In this document: positions 1 through 5,871 of the stretch, piece by piece
Layout: each line of letters opens with the position of its first letter
How positions within the stretch are numbered: the first letter of the stretch is position 1
Assembly: GCA_937942105.1 (NCBI GenBank)
Contig: CALDFS010000005.1
Coordinates: 1 to 7,943 of the forward strand
Direction of reading: 5' to 3'
Length of the DNA stretch: 7,943 nucleotides
Source: an uncultured Ruminococcus sp.
GTDB lineage: Bacteria > Bacillota > Clostridia > Oscillospirales > Ruminococcaceae
The notes under the pieces: generated by a model
What the model saw: the letters and a program-made list of their open reading frames with translations, nothing else
Database searches by the model: none
Told to the model about the DNA's origin: nothing
Made by a program: the position numbers and the translations under genes

Positions 1-1
1 A

Positions 2-124
2 GTTCTTTCTGCTATTGACCTTTGGATTACCCTTGCAATCTGGCTGGTAATAGCCGGAGCGGCTGCGGGCGCATCCTATGCATGGATAGTCACACGCGGG
101 GTTAAGCGGTTTGAAAAGCTCTGA
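2..124 (+). CDS. C-terminal end of a membrane protein, possibly an ABC-2 type transporter permease (partial)
   Basis: An open frame runs in from the left edge and ends at TGA 122-124, giving the last 40 residues of a protein whose start lies outside the window. The translation is one strongly hydrophobic segment (about 25 residues, LWITLAIWLVIAGAAAGASY and on) followed by a short basic tail ending RGVKRFEKL. A last transmembrane helix followed by a positively charged cytoplasmic tail of the form RG(V/L)(K/R)R(F/Y)E is common at the end of ABC-2 type permeases, which is the basis of the tentative name. With only one helix visible, other polytopic membrane proteins are equally possible. The gene converges on the lipoprotein gene downstream and stops 11 bases before the shared terminator hairpin, which supports the frame being real. 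Confidence 0.6.
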   Translation, partial: VLSAIDLWITLAIWLVIAGAAAGASYAWIVTRGVKRFEKL

Positions 125-135
125 TAAGCGGCAAA

Positions 136-172
136 AGCCCCTCCGGAAGCTCAAAATGCTTTCGGAGGGGCT
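136..172. terminator. Bidirectional intrinsic terminator between convergent genes
   Basis: The 15-base arms 136-150 and 158-172 (AGCCCCTCCGGAAGC / GCTTTCGGAGGGGCT) pair over their full length with a single G-T wobble, around a 7-base loop. The stem is GC-rich. It is flanked by AAAA on the left, which reads as TTTT on the minus strand, and by an AT-rich run (ATATTTAT) on the right. It lies between the stop of the plus-strand permease-like gene and the stop of the minus-strand lipoprotein gene, so it can end both transcripts. Confidence 0.88.
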
Positions 173-184
173 ATATTTATGCTT

Positions 185-1684
185 TTATTCTTCAGCTATC
201 TCTTCGACCGGTATCATCCTGAACAGCTTGACATAATCCAAGCCATCCACCTTTGGCAGACCGTATGATATAAGCACATAGTCTTCAAGATAGTTTATAA
301 GCGCGCGGTCGTAAAATTCCTTGGGATAGCCAACGGCTGAAAGGATGTCGCTGCTGAAATAGTATGGGTTTTCTCCTCCGCCTGAAAGAGCCTTAAAGAG
401 GTATATTTCTTCTTCGCTCATGGCATAGTCGCACTCAACGCATTTTTTGGATGTTTTGCCGTCGTTGTGATAAAAGCTGTAGCCGCCCTCCTTAACGGTT
501 GCTTTATCATCGAGCTTATTAATCATTTCCTCTATAAGCTCTGAAAAGTCGGTGACCGGCTCGTATGGAACAAGACCTTCCAAGAAGGTTTCGCCGTTTA
601 CCAAATCTGCATACTGGGTAATGCCATCGCAGCCCTCGCAGGCTGTTTCCTCGTCGAACGGGAATGCCTCGACGCGCTTTGCGTATTCGGCAAGCTGTTC
701 TTCGGTGTATGCACATTCCGAGCCGGAGAACTGGAATCTTGAAATCCAGGAAAGATACTTAACGCCCTCATACGAGCTTTGCTCGGCGGTCCCGCTCCAC
801 GCCAGGCGCATTACAGTGCCTACAGGAACAGGGGTTGTATCCGCATAATCATAACGCCTTGCAGATTCTGAGAAGAATCTGCCCATAAGGTCGTAGCCCT
901 CAAGTGTATCATAGCCGACTGCCATAAGCTGGTCATCCATGTACATTGCTATGTAGATGTTATCATCGCCGTCATCAGGGTCGTTGTCAACAAGATACAG
1001 ATAAAGCTCCGAGTCGTTCACGCTTCCCACAACAACGAATTCCTTCATAACCAAAGGAAAGTAGCCAGTGCAGCTAAGGGTGTCATCGCTATAGGTCAGA
1101 ATGCTGTGTCCGACACATTTAAGCTTTTTCATTCGCTCGGCTGCAAGCTTTTGTGCTTCTTCGGAATCCTTGTAATCCGAATAGTAGTCTATTAGCTCCC
1201 ACAAATCCTGAGGGGTTATTCCGGCGGTCTTGTAATCCTCGGTGGTGTGCTCATAAATCCATGCCGGGCTATAGGTGATATTGCCGACGGTTACGCCGCG
1301 ATCCTGGATGAACAGCGTCATTATCTGAACGTCGCTGACAAGCTTCTTGGCGCTGTCGGACGATATCGTCTTTGTCTCGGTGTCGTAAGGCTTGTCGTAG
1401 CACGGAATATTTTCCTGAATAAGTCGGCAAACGCTTTCCTCATCCGGCGCAAATACGCCGTAGAAGGATGTAATTTCGGGGTACTCATCCGGGTTTTTCG
1501 AGGTTTCATCTTCTGCCGGCTCGGTAATGTCCTCTTCTGCATCATTCTCCGCAATGTCTGCACCGTCAATTGCAGGGGTATCATCGACTGGGGTTTTTCT
1601 GCCGTCTTCACCGCAGGCGGTCAGCAAAACAACACAGGCGGCAAGCATTGCCATCAAGATCAATAGATATCTTTTATTCTTCAT
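185..1684 (-). CDS. Secreted lipoprotein of unknown function with two CxxC motifs
   Basis: This is a 499-residue protein with a type II (lipoprotein) signal peptide: MKNKR, a hydrophobic core, then the lipobox LTAC with the lipidated cysteine at residue 24. It should therefore be anchored on the outer face of the cytoplasmic membrane. An acidic, Pro/Thr-containing linker (about 25-70) leads into a region of about 430 residues that I do not recognise. Visible marks are two CxxC pairs, C349-E-G-C352 and C415-V-E-C418, and an Asp-rich stretch at about 233-241 (DNDPDDGDD) that could bind calcium. The start at 1684 is preferred over the longer frame (ATG at 1702, six residues more) because AAGGGA sits 9 bases before it. 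The gene has its own candidate promoter and lies between two terminators, so it is probably monocistronic. Membrane location is well supported; function is unknown. Confidence 0.85.
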   Translation of the reverse strand: MKNKRYLLILMAMLAACVVLLTACGEDGRKTPVDDTPAIDGADIAENDAEEDITEPAEDETSKNPDEYPEITSFYGVFAPDEESVCRLIQENIPCYDKPYDTETKTISSDSAKKLVSDVQIMTLFIQDRGVTVGNITYSPAWIYEHTTEDYKTAGITPQDLWELIDYYSDYKDSEEAQKLAAERMKKLKCVGHSILTYSDDTLSCTGYFPLVMKEFVVVGSVNDSELYLYLVDNDPDDGDDNIYIAMYMDDQLMAVGYDTLEGYDLMGRFFSESARRYDYADTTPVPVGTVMRLAWSGTAEQSSYEGVKYLSWISRFQFSGSECAYTEEQLAEYAKRVEAFPFDEETACEGCDGITQYADLVNGETFLEGLVPYEPVTDFSELIEEMINKLDDKATVKEGGYSFYHNDGKTSKKCVECDYAMSEEEIYLFKALSGGGENPYYFSSDILSAVGYPKEFYDRALINYLEDYVLISYGLPKVDGLDYVKLFRMIPVEEIAEE

Positions 1685-1693
1685 TTTCATCAT

Positions 1694-1699
1694 TCCCTT
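1694..1699 (-). promoter_or_regulatory. Ribosome binding site that decides the lipoprotein start
   Basis: On the minus strand AAGGGA lies 9 bases before ATG 1684-1682. It sits inside the codons of the longer frame (ATG at 1702), whose own upstream sequence is AT-rich with no Shine-Dalgarno match. Two further in-frame ATGs (1693 and 1690) are too close to AAGGGA. Confidence 0.55.
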
Positions 1700-1744
1700 C
1701 ATGCAATTATATGATTTACTTCTGTTTTACAACAGTATTTATGT

Positions 1745-1773
1745 ATATAATTGTAATACTACTAATAATACAA
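1745..1773 (-). promoter_or_regulatory. Candidate sigma-A promoter of the lipoprotein gene
   Basis: On the minus strand, TTGTAT (1773-1768) is followed after 17 bases by TTATAT (1750-1745), which would place a transcript start about 54 bases before the ATG. The whole of 1703-1858 is very AT-rich, so chance matches are likely and other pairs nearby are possible. A promoter is expected here because the upstream operon is closed by the terminator at 1859-1892. Confidence 0.35.
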
Positions 1774-1858
1774 CAATAATATAAAATAAATTGCATAAAA
1801 TTATGAATTTTTTAATTTTCTTAATTTTGTACTATTATCAGCAGACAAATTATACAAA

Positions 1859-1892
1859 ATGCCGGCTTGACGGAACTCAGTCAAGCCGGCAT
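1859..1892 (-). terminator. Intrinsic terminator after htrA
   Basis: There is a perfect 13-bp stem, 1859-1871 paired with 1880-1892 (ATGCCGGCTTGAC / GTCAAGCCGGCAT), around an 8-base loop. Read on the minus strand, the stem is followed by TTTTGTATAATTT. It lies 18 bases past the htrA stop codon and closes the response regulator-htrA operon. Confidence 0.88.
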
Positions 1893-1910
1893 ACGGTTTA
1901 TTTCTGTTGA

Positions 1911-3446
1911 TTATTCTTTGGCACCTGTTTCCGTTTCATCCTCCGAGTCTGTTTCCGGGCCAGCTTCGATATCCGGCTCCGGGTCTTCCTCTGGCTCGGG
2001 GTCATCCTCCGGATTCGGCATCGGAAGAATATCATTTTCAGCGCCGTCATCCTCCTGAATGGAAGCGGATGTGTCTTCCATCAGCTTGAATTTTATTTCA
2101 AACTCCTTGGTCTTGCCGTTTTCAAGGATTCTTACAACCTTTGCAGTAACCTCGTCGCCAGGGTGAAGCTTAAGAATTATCTTGTAAACATCATCAGCCG
2201 AGCGGACGGGAACGCCGTTCATTTCGGTTATAACATCGTCCACAGCAAGCGGGGTGTTTGCAATGTCGCAGTCGGGGGATATTTCGGCTATGTGCAGTCC
2301 GGCTGGCATATCATAAAGCTTTGCAAGCGAATCGGAGACTTCATAGAAGCTTATGCCTATCTTGGGTCTGCCAAGCACTCCGCCGTTTTCTATCAGCTCT
2401 TCCAATATCGGTTTTGCGGCGTCTATGGATATTGCAAAGCCGATATTATCGTATTCGTTGGCTTCAAGCTTCGACGAGGTTATTCCTATAACCTGACCCC
2501 ACATATTCAAAAGCGCTCCGCCGGAATTTCCGGGGTTTATGGCAGCGTCTATCTGAATGCAGTCCATTCCGATGTTTGTTGAATTCACCTTTATGGTTCG
2601 GTTAAGCCCTGATATAATGCCGGTGGTGCAGGAATGCTCAAAGCCTGCCGGTGAACCGATGGCAACCACCTGCTCCCCGATTTTGAGCTGCGATGCATCT
2701 CCGAACTGAGCGGGGGTCAAGCCCTCGGCGGTTATTTTAACTATGGCAAGGTCCGTCTTAACGTCTGAACCGATAACCTTTGCATTGTACTCGGTGCCGT
2801 CATACAGCCGTACTATTATTGCCAGCTTGGCGTCTGCGATAACATGGGCATTGGTTATTATATAGCCGTCCGATGTCATTATTATGCCGGAGCCCTGACC
2901 GTATGCGGAGTAGATATTATCGTCAAGAAAAGCTTCTATAGTTACTATCGAAGGCGAGCAGGCTTTGGATACGCCTTCAACGGTGTATCTGCCATCAGGC
3001 TGATAGTAGCTGTCTTCAAGCTCTTCATGGGTGACAATCGGTATGGTAAAGCTTTTAAGATCGTCGTTGTCGCCGAACATATTTTTTATCCAGCCCTTGC
3101 CGAAAACAAGACGCGCCGCAGACATAAACAGCACTACGAACAGAATCGCGAACATCAAAGCAAGCTTTCCCGCAGAGAGCGAGTGGCGGCGGGTCTTTCC
3201 GACACGCTTTGGCAGATATTCAAGCGGCTCGGCTTCGTTATAGGCAAGCTCGCGCAGCTCCTCTATTATTTCCTGACGGCGGCGTTCAAGCTCCTGCCTG
3301 CGCCATTCAAGATTCAGCTTGGCTGAGGATTCATCCGGCTTGGGCGCGCTCTGCTCAGAAGCGGTATTGTCTGAGCTTTCCTGCGATTGATTCTGGGGAT
3401 TTTCCGGCATATCCGGCGCCGGTGTGGGGAATATATCGTCTGTCAT
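1911..3446 (-). CDS. htrA: HtrA/DegP-like membrane-anchored serine protease with PDZ domain
   Basis: This is a 511-residue protein of the S1C (trypsin-like) HtrA family, which degrades or handles misfolded proteins outside the cytoplasmic membrane. Order of parts: a Pro/Ser/Glu-rich cytoplasmic N-terminus; a highly charged segment at about 44-71 (EWRRQELERRRQEIIEELRE), probably helical; one transmembrane helix at about 95-116; the protease domain with the full catalytic triad, H201 (ITNAHV), D232 (TDLAIVKI) and S308 (NPGNSGGAL); a PDZ domain at about 361-451; and an acidic tail (457-511) rich in Glu, Asp and Pro. The ATG at 3446 is preferred because a weak AAAGTGA ribosome binding motif lies 8 bases before it; a GTG at 3458 would add four residues but lacks a spaced site. 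It is the last gene of the operon, 36 bases after the Ala/Glu/Pro protein stop. Family assignment is firm; the substrate is unknown. Confidence 0.95.
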   Translation of the reverse strand: MTDDIFPTPAPDMPENPQNQSQESSDNTASEQSAPKPDESSAKLNLEWRRQELERRRQEIIEELRELAYNEAEPLEYLPKRVGKTRRHSLSAGKLALMFAILFVVLFMSAARLVFGKGWIKNMFGDNDDLKSFTIPIVTHEELEDSYYQPDGRYTVEGVSKACSPSIVTIEAFLDDNIYSAYGQGSGIIMTSDGYIITNAHVIADAKLAIIVRLYDGTEYNAKVIGSDVKTDLAIVKITAEGLTPAQFGDASQLKIGEQVVAIGSPAGFEHSCTTGIISGLNRTIKVNSTNIGMDCIQIDAAINPGNSGGALLNMWGQVIGITSSKLEANEYDNIGFAISIDAAKPILEELIENGGVLGRPKIGISFYEVSDSLAKLYDMPAGLHIAEISPDCDIANTPLAVDDVITEMNGVPVRSADDVYKIILKLHPGDEVTAKVVRILENGKTKEFEIKFKLMEDTSASIQEDDGAENDILPMPNPEDDPEPEEDPEPDIEAGPETDSEDETETGAKE

Positions 3447-3482
3447 ATCGGAATTCACTTTCTATAGTTATTATAAAAGGGT

Positions 3483-4517
3483 TCAGTCCTTTTTGCTGAG
3501 CAGCTTGACAGCCGCCGCAGTCGCCGCGACAACCGCGCCGACCTTAATAAGGGTTTTTGTGCTGACGGTTATATTGCCGTCCTTCGCTTCCGCCGCCCTT
3601 GCGGGACGTGTGCGTTTTCTTGCGGAGGGGCTTACGCCGTACTTGTATGCCGGAGTCTCCTCCTCGGCATAATATCTGCTGTCATATTCATATGAAAATG
3701 CCTGATTGTCCGATTCCGGAAGAGTGCTTTTCTCGTGGCTGGGCTGGAATATCCGCTTAATGGCAGCATCCTCGTCGTTATCCGGGGATTGTGCAGTTTC
3801 CGGCTCAGGCAGCGGGATTCCATCCTGTGTGGTTTCAGAGATTTTTTCATCCGCATTCTTTGAGATATCCTCAGCCGCAGGCTCTGCGATTTCTTCAGAA
3901 GCAGGTTCAAAGGCTTTATTAGCCGCAAGCTCAGGCACCTCGCCCGGAATTGCTGCTTCGCAAACAGTCCCGGATATGGCTTCAACGGCTGGCTCAGTTT
4001 CATAAACGGGCACAGTCGGCTCGGCTAAAGGCTCTGATTCCGCAGCAGCTTCTGGAATGCTTTCAGCTATAGCCTCAGCGGCATATTCAGCAGGAGCTTC
4101 CTCTGTGATGCTTTCGGCGGCCTCTGCCACAGGTTCATATACAGCTTCAGGAACTGCTTCCGCCATAGGCTCAGGTACAATTTCGGGAACCGTTTTCGCT
4201 ATAGGCTCGGGCACAGGTTCGGATACCGCTTCCGGAATAGGCTCCGGAATAGGCTCTGCGGCAATTTCCGGGGCGGCTGTAGCCGCAGGCTCCGAAGCTG
4301 CTTCTGCCATTGGTGCGGCTTCGCTGTAGGCCTGCACCGGCTGCTCCACATGGGCAGGCTCATCGGCAGCTTGCGATGTATTCACCGGCAGAGGCTCATT
4401 TTCGGCGGGCTTGGGCGCTTCGGCGATAGCGGCTTTTTTTGCCGCTTCCTCCATGGCTTTTATCATTTCTTCCTGCTTTTTGGTAAGGGGGAAGTCTTCG
4501 TCAAAGAAATCTAACAT
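3483..4517 (-). CDS. Ala/Glu/Pro-rich low-complexity protein of unknown function
   Basis: This is a 344-residue protein that I do not recognise. Three parts can be seen. The N-terminal 30 residues (MLDFFDEDFPLTKKQEEMIK and on) form an acidic then amphipathic, probably helical, segment. A long region at about 31-245 is almost entirely Ala, Glu, Pro, Val and Ile, with imperfect repeats of the type EPIPE/EAVPE. The C-terminal part has a Tyr/Glu-rich stretch (275-294), a basic patch (SARKRTRPAR, 298-307) and a moderately hydrophobic segment at 322-341 (TLIKVGAVVAATAAAVKLL) ending SKKD. No signal peptide is present. The last segment could be a short tail anchor or an amphipathic helix. The start at 4517 follows AAGGAG by 7 bases; the longer frame from a GTG at 4538 is not favoured. 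The gene lies 17 bases after the response regulator stop and before htrA, so the three are probably co-transcribed. Confidence 0.8.
   Translation of the reverse strand: MLDFFDEDFPLTKKQEEMIKAMEEAAKKAAIAEAPKPAENEPLPVNTSQAADEPAHVEQPVQAYSEAAPMAEAASEPAATAAPEIAAEPIPEPIPEAVSEPVPEPIAKTVPEIVPEPMAEAVPEAVYEPVAEAAESITEEAPAEYAAEAIAESIPEAAAESEPLAEPTVPVYETEPAVEAISGTVCEAAIPGEVPELAANKAFEPASEEIAEPAAEDISKNADEKISETTQDGIPLPEPETAQSPDNDEDAAIKRIFQPSHEKSTLPESDNQAFSYEYDSRYYAEEETPAYKYGVSPSARKRTRPARAAEAKDGNITVSTKTLIKVGAVVAATAAAVKLLSKKD
4231..4254. repeat. Perfect 12-bp tandem duplication within the Ala/Glu/Pro-rich gene
   Basis: TCCGGAATAGGC occurs twice in direct tandem (4231-4242 and 4243-4254). It encodes two copies of the PEPI-type unit on the minus strand. 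Flanking bases 4141-4230 hold diverged versions (for example ATAGGCTCGGGCACAGGTTC), consistent with repeat growth by slippage or unequal exchange in multiples of three bases. Confidence 0.8.
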
Positions 4518-4524
4518 AAACGTT

Positions 4525-4530
4525 CTCCTT
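4525..4530 (-). promoter_or_regulatory. Ribosome binding site that decides the start of the Ala/Glu/Pro-rich gene
   Basis: AAGGAG on the minus strand lies 7 bases before ATG 4517-4515. In the longer frame (GTG at 4538, overlapping the response regulator stop) this motif would be read as codons for Lys-Arg-Arg, so the shorter start is the better one. Confidence 0.8.
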
Positions 4531-4534
4531 TTTA

Positions 4535-5236
4535 TCACTTCAAACCGTCGGTGTTTACTTCAAATTTATAGCCAACGCTCCACACCGTTCGCAGACACCA
4601 CTGGTCGGAAACGCCGTCCAGCTTTTCGCGCAGGCGCTTTATGTGAACGTCAATAGTCCTTGAACCGCCATAGTATTCAAAGCCCCATACCTCGTCCAGA
4701 AGCTGGTCGCGGTTGAAAACTGTGTTTGGGTGGGATGCAAGATGATACAAAAGCTCCAGCTCCTTGGGCGGGGCGTCTACCACCTTGCCCTTTACCGTAA
4801 GCTCGTATCTTGTCATGTTGATATCCAAGCCGTCGAAATGTACTTCCTTGCTGTCACCATCAGGATTTGAAAGGCTGGTTCTGCGCAGAACGGCTTTTAT
4901 CCGGGCAATGACCTCCTTAACGTCGAACGGTTTGACGATATAATCGTCCGCCCCAAGCTCAAGCCCTAAAACCTTATCAAACACCTCCGACTTTGAGGTT
5001 ATATATATCAGCGGAGTGTCGGATTTTTTGCGGATCTCCCGGCAGATCTGCCAGCCGTCTATTCCCGGAAGCAGAACATCCAGAAGAACTATATCCGGCT
5101 TCAGGGCGGAAAACTTAACCAAGCCCTCCTCGCCGTCGTTGGATATGATAACATTATACCCGTCCTTTTCAAGACACATTCGCAGAAGCTCGCAGATATT
5201 TCTGTCGCTGTCGATAATCAGAACCTTTCCGTTCAC
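4535..5236 (-). CDS. OmpR/PhoB-family response regulator (winged-helix transcription factor), no adjacent kinase
   Basis: This is a 233-residue two-domain regulator, the usual length for the family. The receiver domain (about 1-118) has phosphoacceptor D53 (LLDVLLPGIDG), T80, Y99 and K102 (DDYIVKPF). The linker leads into a winged-helix DNA-binding domain (about 132-228) with the helix GGSRTIDVHIKRLREKL and the C-terminal wing WSVGYKFE. It should bind DNA direct repeats, often as a phosphorylated dimer. The acidic pair that normally holds Mg2+ reads D9-S10 instead of two acidic residues, which may weaken or change phosphorylation. The start is GTG 5236-5234, 8 bases after AGGAG; the longer frame from an ATG at 5308 would run through the promoter. 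It is the first gene of the operon with the Ala/Glu/Pro protein and HtrA. OmpR-type regulators are usually next to a histidine kinase gene; none is in the window. Confidence 0.95.
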   Translation of the reverse strand: MNGKVLIIDSDRNICELLRMCLEKDGYNVIISNDGEEGLVKFSALKPDIVLLDVLLPGIDGWQICREIRKKSDTPLIYITSKSEVFDKVLGLELGADDYIVKPFDVKEVIARIKAVLRRTSLSNPDGDSKEVHFDGLDINMTRYELTVKGKVVDAPPKELELLYHLASHPNTVFNRDQLLDEVWGFEYYGGSRTIDVHIKRLREKLDGVSDQWCLRTVWSVGYKFEVNTDGLK

Positions 5237-5244
5237 CGCTTTGT

Positions 5245-5249
5245 CTCCT
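5245..5249 (-). promoter_or_regulatory. Ribosome binding site for the response regulator GTG start
   Basis: AGGAG, within the purine run GAGAGAGGAGA on the minus strand, lies 8 bases before GTG 5236-5234. This start gives MNGKVLIIDSD, which matches the normal beginning of a receiver domain. Confidence 0.85.
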
Positions 5250-5275
5250 CTCTCAAAAGATAAATACTTAATAAC

Positions 5276-5304
5276 ATTATAGACTATCTGCGTCGATTTT
5301 GCAA
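5276..5304 (-). promoter_or_regulatory. Sigma-A type promoter of the response regulator-htrA operon
   Basis: On the minus strand, TTGCAA (5304-5299) is followed after exactly 17 bases by a perfect TATAAT (5281-5276). The predicted transcript start near 5269 leaves a short leader of about 33 bases that carries the ribosome binding site. No other good promoter was seen between here and the htrA terminator. Confidence 0.75.
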
Positions 5305-5364
5305 GCATTATTTCGCTTTTTTTGCAAAAGGGTTAATAAAATGTTAAACGGATTGGAAACGTTC

Positions 5365-5380
5365 ACTATTTTGAAATAGT
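5365..5380. promoter_or_regulatory. 16-bp inverted repeat, possible operator
   Basis: ACTATTT-TG-AAATAGT is a perfect 7-bp inverted repeat with a 2-base centre. It lies in the divergent region, about 60 bases upstream of the response regulator -35 box and about 90 bases upstream of the groESL promoter. The symmetry suggests a dimeric DNA-binding protein. OmpR-type regulators usually prefer direct repeats, so the regulator encoded next to it is not the obvious ligand. The function is inferred. Confidence 0.35.
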
Positions 5381-5452
5381 ATTTTTGAAAAACGGCGGAA
5401 AAATTCCCGATTCGCGAAAATTTATTGTGCAGTTCGACGAAAATTCGGAATA

Positions 5453-5494
5453 ATGACAATTATTGCTTGATTTTTTTATAAATCATGCTACAAT
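5453..5494 (+). promoter_or_regulatory. groESL promoter region, two overlapping candidates
   Basis: Candidate one is TTGATT (5467-5472), 16 bases, TACAAT (5489-5494). Candidate two is ATGACA (5453-5458), 18 bases, TATAAA (5477-5482). Either would start transcription between about 5489 and 5502, on or just before the CIRCE element, as expected for an HrcA-repressed promoter. The sequence alone does not settle which is used. Confidence 0.65.
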
Positions 5495-5498
5495 GTAT

Positions 5499-5525
5499 TT
5501 AGCACTTGAAGCATAAGAGTGCTAA
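5499..5525 (+). promoter_or_regulatory. CIRCE operator (HrcA binding site)
   Basis: TTAGCACTT, 9 bases, GAGTGCTAA. The consensus is TTAGCACTC-N9-GAGTGCTAA; the right arm is perfect and the left arm differs at its last base (T for C), which keeps a G-T pair in the inverted repeat. The site covers the predicted transcript start and lies 43 bases before the groES ATG. It marks groESL as repressed by HrcA and induced by heat or misfolded protein, with GroEL itself acting in HrcA folding in known systems. Confidence 0.95.
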
Positions 5526-5568
5526 AAACAGTTTACAATTTATCTACTATAAAAGGAGGAACTTTTTT

Positions 5569-5853
5569 ATGACACTCAAACCGTTGTTTGATCGTGTAGT
5601 ACTGAAGATGACCGAAGCCGAGGAAACCACCAAGGGCGGCATAATACTCACCGGCTCCGCAAAGGAGAAGCCCCAGCTCGCCGAGGTAATAGCTGTAGGT
5701 GACGGCAGCCCGCGTGACGGCAAGACAACCGCAATGAAGGTTAAGCCGGGCGATAAGGTGCTTATGTCCAAGTATTCCGGAACCGAGGTTAAGGTTGACG
5801 GAGAAGAGTATATCATCGTCAGCATGGGCGACATTCTGGCTGTCGCTGAATAA
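5569..5853 (+). CDS. groES: Co-chaperonin GroES (10 kDa chaperonin)
   Basis: This is a 94-residue protein of normal GroES length. It forms the heptameric lid of the GroEL folding chamber in the cytoplasm. The N-terminal LKPLFDRVVLK and the C-terminal YIIVSMGDILAVAE are typical strands of the fold. The mobile loop that contacts GroEL lies at about 17-35 and carries the hydrophobic I-I-L tripeptide (GGIILTGSA). PGDKVLMSKYSGTEV is the usual central segment. The start ATG at 5569 is preceded 9 bases earlier by AAGGAGG (5553-5559); a longer in-frame ATG at 5506 lies inside the CIRCE element and is not a start. It is first in the two-gene groESL operon, with groEL 18 bases downstream. Confidence 0.98.
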   Translation: MTLKPLFDRVVLKMTEAEETTKGGIILTGSAKEKPQLAEVIAVGDGSPRDGKTTAMKVKPGDKVLMSKYSGTEVKVDGEEYIIVSMGDILAVAE

Positions 5854-5871
5854 GATAAGGAGTGATTTAAT

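Noticed and set aside
1247..1666. Longer plus-strand open frames opposite the lipoprotein gene (also 552-848)
   Set aside because: They have no ribosome binding site or recognisable domain; the minus-strand frame has a full lipoprotein signal peptide and spans the region.
1703..1858. Possible riboswitch or small RNA upstream of the lipoprotein gene
   Set aside because: The stretch is almost pure A/T with only a weak 5-bp inverted repeat (CTGTT-TTAC-AACAG); no conserved RNA fold could be supported.
1867..2058. Plus-strand Ser/Gly-rich open frame over the htrA 3' end
   Set aside because: It starts in the terminator hairpin and mirrors the Asp/Glu/Pro codons of the HtrA acidic tail; no start signal.
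2163..2582. Plus-strand open frames opposite htrA (also 2844-3326 and 3209-3499)
   Set aside because: They are shadows of a gene with an intact catalytic triad and PDZ domain on the other strand.
4141..4260. Regular short repeats considered as a CRISPR array
   Set aside because: The repeats are 12-15 bases, imperfect, contiguous without unique spacers and in frame with a coding sequence.
4057..4329. Plus-strand open frame rich in Ser/Gly/Ala repeats opposite the Ala/Glu/Pro gene
   Set aside because: It is the antisense reading of the EPIPE-type repeats, has no ribosome binding site and lies wholly within the better supported minus-strand gene.
5237..5308. N-terminal extension of the response regulator to an ATG at 5308
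   Set aside because: It would be translated from promoter sequence (TTGCAA and TATAAT lie within it) and puts 24 extra residues ahead of a standard receiver start.
5277..5459. Minus-strand 60-residue open frame in the divergent region
   Set aside because: It ends on the response regulator's -10 box, overlaps its -35 box, and has no Shine-Dalgarno site; the protein is not recognisable.
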